Assembly: GCA_046598395.1 (NCBI GenBank)
Contig: JBKJIQ010000022.1
Span: forward strand, 1-64,000
Direction: 5' to 3'
From: JAENVU01 sp046598395
Lineage (GTDB): Bacteria > Actinomycetota > Acidimicrobiia > IMCC26256 > JAENVU01
DNA length: 64,000 nucleotides
Below, piece after piece: positions 24,801-31,189 of this stretch (position 1 is its first letter; each line of letters begins with the position of its first letter). Position numbers and translations under genes: made by a program. A model generated the notes under the pieces. The model was not told the origin of the DNA, ran no database searches, and saw only the letters and a program-made list of their open reading frames with translations.

Positions 24801-26359
24801 CGGGCCTCCTGCATGGGAATTCCGGGCTGCATCGGAGGGTTGGTCGGATTCGGCATAGGTAATGCTTCGGCGCGTCCGCCCACGATCCTGAGCGCGGGAG
24901 CGGCCGGGATCGAGAGTACGAACGCCGTGCCGCGGGTGGTCCCCTCCTCGACCCAGAGGTCGCCGTCCTGGCTGCGAACGATCTTGCGAGCGAGGGCCAA
25001 GCCGAGCCCGTCACCGCCCACCATGGACGAGGGGTCCAGGCGGAACCCTCGATCGAACACGCGGTCCCAATACTGAGGGTCGATACCGGGCCCGTGGTCT
25101 TCGACGCGAATCGAGATTTCATCGAGCGCATGGCTCGCGGTGACCCATACGGTTGATCCCGGTGCGTACTTCGCCGCGTTCGTGAGGAGTCCGTGAACGA
25201 CCTGCGCGATCTCCTCGGGGCGTCCGAGCGCTCGCGCGGCTGCCGGAACCCGCAACATCACCGACTGGCCGTTGGCTCGTTGGATCTCGATCGTGGGCTC
25301 GAGGGCTTGCTCGATGTCGAACGGTGCGACTCCCACCGCGGTCGGTGACTCGTTCACGAGAGTACGGAGCCGGCGGATCTCGGCAATCAGCGCGGCCCGC
25401 AAGCTCGACTCCTGGGCCTCCGCTCCGTTGGGATTCCAGGTCGCCACTCCGCCTTCGAGCGCTACTACCGTCGATCGCATTTCGTGGAGCCGGTCGGCAA
25501 AGTTCTCTTCGACCCGTTGACGGTTCGCGAGCTCGCGTTCGCGCTCGATGTGCTCGCGCAGTGCGCGGGTGCGATGGTGGACGGCCGCTCGTACGAGCCC
25601 GCCGAGCGCCCCCACACACGCGAGCGACATCGCGGCGAGCTCAAACCAGCGGTCGGCGAAGAGGCCGGTATCGGCGCGGTCGATGGCGAGGGGGATGAGT
25701 TCCGCGAGCCCGAGTGCGACCGCGACGGGGATGATCCATCCGGCTTCGGCGTCATGATGGCCGCGCCGCTGGCGCAGCGCCCCAACCGCGGCGAGGAGAA
25801 TCCACGATGAGCCCAGGATCGCGAATGCGATGTGGGCGCGCTCCTCGGAATGACCCACTACCAGGGCCGGGATCAGGGCAACTGCAAGGCCACCGCCCAC
25901 GATGGTGAGCGTGGTCGACGTCCGGATGGTGGTATCGACCTCAGGGCCAAGGACTGCACGCCCGACGAGCACGATCGCGAGGGCGAAGGTCGCGAGTTCT
26001 GCACCGACGGTGCTTGGACCGGTGATCGGTTGGAGCACGAGCTGACCGGAGCCCAACGCGAGGAGGGCCCATCCACACCACCAGCCCCGTGCGATGCCGT
26101 CGAGCCGCCAGCGCAAGAGGCAGGCGACCCCCGCCATGAACGCCAGGGTGGCGGCAATGGCCCCGAGTTCGGTGAGGGTCCGGGGCGAAACGGAGATCCT
26201 CGAGTGTTGGGACGCAACGAGCCAGGCGACGGCGAGGACGACCAGTGCCGCCGTAGGAAGTGTGGCGCGGATCACGAACCGCGCGACGCCGCGGCGGTCC
26301 GGGCCGCGGTACGGCGCGGCGGAATGGCTCAGTTGATCGGTGCCGGACGATACGGGCAC
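24797..26359 (-). CDS. Membrane sensor histidine kinase
   Basis: 520 residues. About seven hydrophobic segments at residues ~28-255 form the sensor (ATLPTAALVVLAVAWLVASQ first). A linker with a coiled-coil look (HIERERELANRQRVEENFAD) leads to a short H-box, RLHEMRSTVVALEG. The ATPase domain has the N box LLTNAAKYAPGS, G1 VEDHGPGIDPQYWD and G2 VGGDGLGLALARKIVRS. GTG at 26359 has AGGAG about 6 bases upstream. It forms an overlapping pair with the LuxR-type response regulator. The signal sensed is unknown; the sensor is almost entirely within the membrane. Confidence 0.88.
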   Translation of the reverse strand: MPVSSGTDQLSHSAAPYRGPDRRGVARFVIRATLPTAALVVLAVAWLVASQHSRISVSPRTLTELGAIAATLAFMAGVACLLRWRLDGIARGWWCGWALLALGSGQLVLQPITGPSTVGAELATFALAIVLVGRAVLGPEVDTTIRTSTTLTIVGGGLAVALIPALVVGHSEERAHIAFAILGSSWILLAAVGALRQRRGHHDAEAGWIIPVAVALGLAELIPLAIDRADTGLFADRWFELAAMSLACVGALGGLVRAAVHHRTRALREHIERERELANRQRVEENFADRLHEMRSTVVALEGGVATWNPNGAEAQESSLRAALIAEIRRLRTLVNESPTAVGVAPFDIEQALEPTIEIQRANGQSVMLRVPAAARALGRPEEIAQVVHGLLTNAAKYAPGSTVWVTASHALDEISIRVEDHGPGIDPQYWDRVFDRGFRLDPSSMVGGDGLGLALARKIVRSQDGDLWVEEGTTRGTAFVLSIPAAPALRIVGGRAEALPMPNPTNPPMQPGIPMQEAR

Positions 26360-26432
26360 TCGTACTCCTCAGGATGGGTTTCCTGAGATGTATCGACCCC
26401 CGAACCGCAGTACCTGAGGTCTGGTCCGGGAC

Positions 26433-27524
26433 TCAGTCGCTCGTGTCAGGGTGGTGGCGCAGGTGGTGGTGATGGTTGCGGACGAGCCAAACATCGGTTC
26501 CGAATGGTGCGGAGGTGGCGTCGCACGCGTGGCCCAGGCAATCGAGCCCGAACGTGTCCTCGACCGTGCGCAACACCGAATAGTGGTTGTACGGCACGGT
26601 GGAATGTGTTCCTGGGTTCGCTACCGCAGGCGACAGAACAGTGGTGAAGATCTTGCCGCCGCCCGAGGTGCTCCCACAACACCCTCGCGTGTCGCCGCCT
26701 TCTGACTCATCGAAGGTGATGATGAGGGCTCCGTGATGGCGGTAGGCGTTCGACTCCAGGATCTGGGGCACGTTGGCCGCGAGCCACGCGTCGGCGGTGG
26801 GGAGCGAACAGTTCTCGCCACGGTCGTGGGCGTCGTTGCACGTGTTGGGCACGATGAAGGAGTAGTTCGGTACGTTGTGCTCGGCGAGGTCGGTGGCGAT
26901 CTGGGGAAGTGGCACGTCGTGGGCCGCGCAGCGGTCCGGAACGACCGAGATATCCGGGCCGACGATGTCTCGGTAATACATGAATGGGTTGTGGCGCGTG
27001 GCGTACCCGACAACGAACGGGTCAAACACCCCCGCGACGGTGGGATGCGCGCAGGGTGCCGGCATCGACTCCATGTAGGCCTTCCACGATCGGTTGGTCC
27101 CTTCGAGCTGGTCGGCGATGTTGGTGTCGCTCGGTGCCTCGAAGATGCAGTCGTAGAAGAAGCAGTCGGCCTTGGTACTCGCGTTCGGCGAGTTGCCGCT
27201 CGTCATTGCGACGTAGTTCGAGAGGCTCGCGTGATCGACGCCATACATCTCGTCGAGGATCACGCCTTGCGCCGCGAGGCTGAACAGGTACGGATTAGAC
27301 GCAGGGGTCACGTCTTCGGTCTTGTAATTCTCGAGCACGATCACGAAGACGTGCTCGAGGTGATGCGGCTTGCGCCACGCTCGATTCGAGTCCGCGCCAG
27401 CGCTGGTTGCCGATCCGATCAACAGGACTGCCGCGACTCCGGCGATCAGCCGCCGTCGTAGGTGCTTGCCGGTGCGACGACGCGCGTGTTCTGCGTGGAT
27501 CTTCAACGTATTCCCCCAAGCCAT
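26433..27524 (-). CDS. Secreted phosphoesterase (phospholipase C/acid phosphatase family)
   Basis: 363 residues with an N-terminal signal peptide (twin-Arg-like RRRTGKHLRRRLIAG, then VAAVLLIGSATSAGA). The mature part carries phosphoesterase-family (PF04185) landmarks: HLEHVFVIVLENYKTED, NPYLFSLAAQGVILDEMYG, HASLSNYVAMTSG, NYSFIVPNTCNDAHD and GALIITFDESEGGDT, with many conserved Cys. Such enzymes hydrolyse phosphate mono- or diesters outside the cell. The tail is His-rich (RNHHHHLRHH). Its start overlaps the 3' end of the small HTH gene by 22 bases. Confidence 0.87.
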   Translation of the reverse strand: MAWGNTLKIHAEHARRRTGKHLRRRLIAGVAAVLLIGSATSAGADSNRAWRKPHHLEHVFVIVLENYKTEDVTPASNPYLFSLAAQGVILDEMYGVDHASLSNYVAMTSGNSPNASTKADCFFYDCIFEAPSDTNIADQLEGTNRSWKAYMESMPAPCAHPTVAGVFDPFVVGYATRHNPFMYYRDIVGPDISVVPDRCAAHDVPLPQIATDLAEHNVPNYSFIVPNTCNDAHDRGENCSLPTADAWLAANVPQILESNAYRHHGALIITFDESEGGDTRGCCGSTSGGGKIFTTVLSPAVANPGTHSTVPYNHYSVLRTVEDTFGLDCLGHACDATSAPFGTDVWLVRNHHHHLRHHPDTSD

Positions 27525-27832
27525 TGGACCAACTGGACCATATTCGTCGGCTTTGTACCTCGCAACCGGGATGCTGTCACCGGTTGCGGTCGCGTGACGC
27601 GATCAGCGACTGGCGTGGAACGCGGTGTGGTCGAGGTCGACGACCGCAACGCGGCGTACGCGTGCAGCTCGCTCGTCGGGAAGCGGAGCAGACGACCGAA
27701 CTTACGACAAGGGATCCCCGCGGCACCGCCGGTCGCGAGGTGGCGGCGCGCTTCCTGGTACACGAAGGTGCGACCCATCCGCAGATGCGCCATCATCTCG
27801 GTCACCGTCAAGAACTCGGGCTCGTCCACCAC
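27503..27832 (-). CDS. Small excisionase-type (MerR-like HTH_17) DNA-binding protein
   Basis: 109 residues. The first ~60 match the helix-turn-helix/wing of excisionase-type proteins: FLTVTEMMAHLRMGRTFVYQ, EARRHLATGGAAGIPCRKFG, RLLRFPTSELHAYA. The Ser/Thr/Arg-rich tail has no recognisable domain. GTG at 27832 is the only reasonable start. Such proteins direct excision of integrated elements or act as small regulators. It overlaps the following phosphoesterase start by 22 bases, and no integrase is nearby. Confidence 0.72.
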   Translation of the reverse strand: MVDEPEFLTVTEMMAHLRMGRTFVYQEARRHLATGGAAGIPCRKFGRLLRFPTSELHAYAALRSSTSTTPRSTPVADRVTRPQPVTASRLRGTKPTNMVQLVQWLGGIR

Positions 27833-28061
27833 ACGACGCTTCTACCGCCCAGCACGCGGTTTGGGAACAACTTTCGAGTGGACGGACCATCGCGGACAAC
27901 CACGGTCCACTGACACGCCACGCCTCAACAAAATCTCCGGCGTCGTGTCGCGTTCGGCGCCGCGCGGGGTGCATAGGACAAGAGAACGCAGTCGCGGCCA
28001 CTCGGGAGAGTTGGCGGCTCCGTTCCGGCCTACAGCTCACACCCGACCCGAGGAGACCACC

Positions 28062-28343
28062 ATGACGATCATCCCGACCAGCTCCGCCCCCGATGCCAGC
28101 GACGACCAGCTGTTGACCATCGCCCAGGTGGCCTACCGGCTCAACGTCGAAGTCCGACACATCCGCCGCACAGTGCCTGAGTTCTTCGAGGAGACGCGGG
28201 TCCTGGCTCGCGATCGGCCGTCAGCTCGCGTCGACTCTTCGGCACGCGGTTGGCGGTCGAGAGCGAGAGGGCTTGCTGCGCCGGTGCCGTCCCACTTTGG
28301 GCACTTGGGGCGTGAGCGTCAGATGCTGCGCGTCGGGTCATGA
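28062..28343 (+). CDS. Small protein with truncated excisionase-like HTH, possibly a remnant
   Basis: 93 residues. A perfect-looking ribosome site (GAGGAG, about 8 bases before ATG) leads to MTIIPTSSAPDASDDQ, then QLLTIAQVAYRLNVEVRHIR, an excisionase-type HTH. The expected basic wing (typically ...YKVGRxVRF...) is absent. After RRTV the sequence turns into Arg/Ser-rich text without homology, as if the frame were lost. It may be a broken excisionase gene or a natural short regulator. It sits between the excisionase-type gene on the other strand and vapBC, within the tRNA-linked patch. Confidence 0.5.
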   Translation: MTIIPTSSAPDASDDQLLTIAQVAYRLNVEVRHIRRTVPEFFEETRVLARDRPSARVDSSARGWRSRARGLAAPVPSHFGHLGRERQMLRVGS

Positions 28344-28376
28344 CGATCCACGACCACGTCGAGGCGATCACGTCCC

Positions 28377-28411
28377 TTGCAAAGCGGACGGCGTGCTTGC
28401 ATAATGCATGC
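28377..28411 (+). promoter_or_regulatory. vapBC promoter with overlapping dyad, predicted leaderless
   Basis: TTGCAA at 28377-28382 and CATAAT at 28400-28405 are spaced by exactly 17 bp. The -10 lies inside TGCATAATGCA, an inverted repeat adjoining GCATGCATGC, a likely antitoxin-binding site. The expected transcription start (about 28411-28413) coincides with the vapB ATG at 28412, implying a leaderless mRNA, common in actinobacteria. Confidence 0.65.
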
Positions 28412-28642
28412 ATGCCGAACATTCTCGTACGCGACCTGCCCGACGACGTTCACGGTGCTCTCCAGCGGCGGGCGCAGCAGCAAGGTCGATCCCTCCAGCA
28501 GTACCTGACCGACGAGCTCACCCGCATGGTCGAGCGACCGACTCCTGAGGAGCTCTTCGCCCGCGTTTCCCGCCGCACCGGCGGCAAGGTCGGCCTCGAG
28601 CGCGCCGTGGCCGATCTCGAGGGTGAGCGCCCCGTATCGTGA
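28412..28642 (+). CDS. vapB: VapB-type antitoxin (FitA-like ribbon-helix-helix)
   Basis: 76 residues. The N-terminus MPNILVRDLPDDVHGALQRR and AQQQGRSLQQYLTDELTRMV form a ribbon-helix-helix DNA-binding domain of the FitA/VapB type. The C-terminal part (ERPTPEELFARVSRRTGGK) would wrap and inhibit the toxin. The start at 28412 is chosen over an in-frame upstream ATG because the conserved RHH domain begins here and the -10 box lies 7 bases upstream. It overlaps vapC by 4 bases, the classic toxin-antitoxin arrangement, and should repress its own promoter with VapC. Confidence 0.9.
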   Translation: MPNILVRDLPDDVHGALQRRAQQQGRSLQQYLTDELTRMVERPTPEELFARVSRRTGGKVGLERAVADLEGERPVS

Positions 28643-29037
28643 TCGTTGTCGATGCGTCCGTGCTTGCGAACGCCTTGGCCGACGACGGACCCGATGGCAC
28701 CACCGCCCGCGATCGTCTCAACGACGCCGGTCAGATGGCCGCGCCGGACCTCATCGACGTGGAGACCGTTGCAGTGCTCCGCAAACGGTGGCTCGCCGGC
28801 GATCTCACGGACCAGCGCTTCTCCGAGGCCGTCGACGACCTCACGGACCTCGTGCTCACCCGTTATCCGACGCTCCCGCTGATGCGTCGCGCGTTCGAGT
28901 TGCGGGCGAATGTGACCGCCTACGACGCCACCTACGTCGCCCTGGCCGAACAACTTCGCTCCACCCTGCTCACTGCTGATCGACGGCTGGCATCCGCGCC
29001 AACGATCACATGCGCCATAGAAGTCCTGCGCCCCTGA
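28639..29037 (+). CDS. vapC: VapC-type PIN-domain ribonuclease toxin
   Basis: 132 residues, a complete PIN domain. The acidic metal-binding residues are visible: Asp in MIVVDASVLANALADDG, Glu in APDLIDVETVAVLRKRW, Asp in NVTAYDATYVALAEQL and Asp in TLLTADRRLASAP. PIN toxins cleave tRNA or rRNA to arrest growth, and the upstream VapB neutralises it. GTG at 28639 is embedded in the vapB stop. No frameshift is seen, so the pair appears functional. Confidence 0.92.
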   Translation: MIVVDASVLANALADDGPDGTTARDRLNDAGQMAAPDLIDVETVAVLRKRWLAGDLTDQRFSEAVDDLTDLVLTRYPTLPLMRRAFELRANVTAYDATYVALAEQLRSTLLTADRRLASAPTITCAIEVLRP

Positions 29038-29066
29038 TCGCCCGGCGGGTCACGTGGATCGACTGC

Positions 29067-29083
29067 GCCACCTGACAGGTGGC
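29067..29083 (+). terminator. Hairpin downstream of vapC
   Basis: GCCACCT (29067-29073) and AGGTGGC (29077-29083) form a 7-bp stem with a 3-base loop, 30 bases after the vapC stop. A second weaker hairpin follows (CTCCC 29097-29101 with GGGAG 29110-29114). No U-tract is present, so termination is plausible rather than certain. Confidence 0.45.
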
Positions 29084-29160
29084 TCCTCCCAGAGCCCTCC
29101 CAATTCTGAGGGAGAATGGACGGATCTCACGGTCATTGCCGGTCACCTCGCAGGACTCCC

Positions 29161-29180
29161 ACCTGCATATTTCTGCAGGT
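29161..29180 (-). terminator. Hairpin just 3' of tRNA-Arg
   Basis: ACCTGCA and TGCAGGT form a perfect 7-bp stem around a 6-base loop, 18 bases past the tRNA 3' end on the minus strand. It may end the tRNA transcript. No T-run follows. Confidence 0.4.
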
Positions 29181-29198
29181 CAGAGCGATTTTCGGGGG

Positions 29199-29270
29199 TG
29201 CCCTCGGCAGGATTCGAACCTGCGCACACGGCTCCGGAGGCCGATGCTCTATCCCCTGAGCTACGAGGGC
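29199..29270 (-). tRNA. tRNA-Arg, anticodon CCG
   Basis: A 72-base cloverleaf on the minus strand. The acceptor arm GCCCTCG pairs with CGAGGGC plus discriminator A, the D arm is GCTC/GAGC, and the T arm is GCAGG-TTCGAAT-CCTGC. The anticodon loop CTCCGGA gives CCG (plus-strand 29235-29237). The CCA end is not encoded. It reads arginine CGG codons. argS lies 2 kb away, and vapBC plus the HTH genes lie on the 3' side, where elements usually integrate. Confidence 0.95.
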
Positions 29271-29328
29271 GGGCCGTCGAGACTACCAAGCGTCTTGCAG
29301 GGATCGATGAGCGAAGCGCCGGGGTCTG

Positions 29329-30084
29329 TCAGGTGGTGGTGTCGGCACGGGATTCGAGACGCCGGTTGACCGCATGCAATGTGGCGCGGGCCGCGGCCTC
29401 GATTCGACTTCCCCCTGCGGCGATGCCGTGACGCGTGATCCCGTCCACATCGATCGCGCACGCCACGATCATTGAGTCATCATCGTTGTTGTGTTCGCTG
29501 AGTTCCTCCGCCCATGTAACACCGGCCTTGAGGTCGGGCACAAAGTTGGTGAGCCCGAGCAGGGTCGCCTTGGCCGCGCCGGCGATGCCTTCGCTCGCCA
29601 ATGCTCGACCGATGATTCGCCGCCCGGAGAACGTCAGGTGCACTTCGAGTTCGTCGGTGTCCGGGAAGGTCAGGACCGCGAGTAACCGCACGCGGGGTCG
29701 AGTCGGTTCGATCGGGTCGTAGCCACCGCCCTCCGGGCCGGATGCTCCGGCGGTTCCGCTCGGGGCGCTGCGAGCGGGGCTGGTGTCGGTCGTGCTGGTG
29801 TCGGTGGGGGTGATGGGGGCCGGGGCGGTCGGAGCCGCTGGGACGGGCACTTCGATGGTGCGCCAGCGGACTACTTCGATCGATACCGGTTTGTCGGCGT
29901 GGCGATGCGCGATGCGGGCGGCTTGCTGGGGCAGGGTCGACGCCGGCTGCCCTCCGGCGACCTGCACTTGGACCACGAGCAGGTCGGGCGTGTCGGTGAA
30001 ACCAGCGGATCGGACGCCCGGCAGTTTTCGCAGCTCGAGCTCGAGATCGTCGAGGTTGGCGGAGTCCACGTCAGTTTCCTTCAT
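29329..30084 (-). CDS. Hypothetical protein coupled to the GGDEF gene
   Basis: 251 residues, not recognised. Residues 1-80 look like a compact alpha/beta domain (DDLELELRKLPGVRSAGFTD, DLLVVQVQVAGG). A Pro/Thr/Ser/Gly-rich linker follows at ~85-130. The C-terminal ~115 residues appear to contain two similar strand-strand-helix units (RRIIGRALASEGIAGAAKAT and GITRHGIAAGGSRIEAAARA). ATG at 30084 lies 14 bases inside the end of the GGDEF gene, so the two are co-translated and may act together. No signal peptide or membrane helix is seen. Confidence 0.7.
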   Translation of the reverse strand: MKETDVDSANLDDLELELRKLPGVRSAGFTDTPDLLVVQVQVAGGQPASTLPQQAARIAHRHADKPVSIEVVRWRTIEVPVPAAPTAPAPITPTDTSTTDTSPARSAPSGTAGASGPEGGGYDPIEPTRPRVRLLAVLTFPDTDELEVHLTFSGRRIIGRALASEGIAGAAKATLLGLTNFVPDLKAGVTWAEELSEHNNDDDSMIVACAIDVDGITRHGIAAGGSRIEAAARATLHAVNRRLESRADTTT

Positions 30085-30961
30085 GGCGTGCAGCCTTGGC
30101 TTCGTACAGACGGCTGTCGGCCAGCGCGACGAGTTCCTCGATGGTCTCTGCCTCGGTGGGGCACTGCGCAACGCCATAGGAGAATGGCGGACAGGACCGC
30201 TCCCCGATCTGGGCGGCTCCGATTCGCTCGAGCAGCGGCGGCACATCGTCGGGATCGGTGCTCGGCAAGATGAGCGCGAACTCGTCGCCGCCGATCCGAG
30301 CCGAGTTGTCGCCGAACCGCAGGATCTGATCGAAGCGCGCACCCAGCGCTCGGAGCGCGGCGTCACCGGCCTGGTGGCCGTCGGAATCGTTGAGCTGTTT
30401 CAAATCGTCGAGGTCAACGAGCACCAGGGTGAATGGCCACCGGTAGCGGACACTGCGGGCCACCGACATTTCCAACAGTCGATCAAACGTGCGGCGGTCG
30501 AAGAGACCGGTGAGCGGGTCGTGCCACGAGTCGTAGCGCAAGACCTCCATGCGCAGTGCGACGACACACAAGCTGGTCACGAGTGACGCATCAACCCTCC
30601 CGGCGGTCAAAGCCGGGTCGGTATACAGGCCGGGTGCGGCGTCCAACAGCGCCTCGCCGCCGGGGTCATCGAGTGGTTTGCGGCCGGCGCGAAACACCTG
30701 GCGACCAAGCCCCGGCTCTTCGAGCACCACGGCCGCATCCGCCAGATCGTGATCCGCGACGAGCGTGTCGAGCGCGTGATAGATGATTGCGAGTCCGCTC
30801 TGACTGGTGGTCAGTTCGCCCACCATTTCGGTCCCGAGGTCGTTCATGGCGTCACCGGCGTCGGGCGGCGGGAAGAGCTGATGCGCAACGGGGTGGGGCT
30901 CGGCGTCGGTGGGCAGCAGCGCAGCCAAGCCGCGCCCGAGTCCGCCTTGTCGTGCCACCAC
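30071..30961 (-). CDS. GGDEF diguanylate cyclase with ParB-like N-terminal peptide
   Basis: 296 residues. The catalytic domain (~130-290) has DPLTGLFDRRTFDRLLEMSV, FTLVLVDLDDLKQLND and an intact ARIGGDEFALILP signature near residue 223, so c-di-GMP synthesis is likely. The middle (~40-125) is a small GAF-like helical/strand region (SGLAIIYHALDTLVADHDLA, DAAVVLEEPG). Residues 4-17, RQGGLGRGLAALLP, closely resemble the N-terminal ParA-stimulating peptide of ParB (R/K-GLGRGLxALL). No ParB domain follows. The start GTG at 30961 puts this peptide at the extreme N-terminus, as in ParB. A hypothetical gene overlaps its 3' end. Confidence 0.88.
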   Translation of the reverse strand: MVARQGGLGRGLAALLPTDAEPHPVAHQLFPPPDAGDAMNDLGTEMVGELTTSQSGLAIIYHALDTLVADHDLADAAVVLEEPGLGRQVFRAGRKPLDDPGGEALLDAAPGLYTDPALTAGRVDASLVTSLCVVALRMEVLRYDSWHDPLTGLFDRRTFDRLLEMSVARSVRYRWPFTLVLVDLDDLKQLNDSDGHQAGDAALRALGARFDQILRFGDNSARIGGDEFALILPSTDPDDVPPLLERIGAAQIGERSCPPFSYGVAQCPTEAETIEELVALADSRLYEAKAARHEGN

Positions 30962-31055
30962 GATGCTCCCAACCAGTGTTGACTTGCCACGCGCTTCGCC
31001 CCTTGACCTTGCCCGTCAGACCGTTCTGTCCTCTGTCTGACGAGATGTCCAGATT

Positions 31056-31092
31056 ATCGGCCACGGAACGTGTTCGCACGTTGTTGGCCGAT
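31056..31092 (+). ncRNA. Strong hairpin with TTCG loop in the argS upstream region
   Basis: ATCGGCCA (31056-31063) pairs with TGGCCGAT (31085-31092). Inside, AACGTG (31067-31072) pairs with CACGTT (31077-31082) around a TTCG loop, with a small internal bulge (CGG against GT). It lies between divergent genes and about 100 bases before argS. It may be a 5'-leader RNA structure or a DNA operator. A second smaller stem (GGAACT 31139-31144 with AGTTCC 31154-31159) follows. Confidence 0.45.
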
Positions 31093-31189
31093 TTGGACAC
31101 GATACCGATCTGGCAGCATGACGACGGGCGGGGAAACGGGAACTTTTACGCGGAGTTCCGGAGCGGGCGTGTGCGATGCTGACCGGCCC

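Noticed and set aside
28141..28422. Minus-strand 93-codon frame overlapping the HTH remnant and vapB promoter
   Set aside because: No ribosome site or recognisable domain, and it runs across the vapB promoter.
29079..29369. Short plus-strand frame containing RQDSNLRTRLRRPMLYPLS
   Set aside because: This peptide is the translation of the antisense of tRNA-Arg, a known source of false protein annotations.
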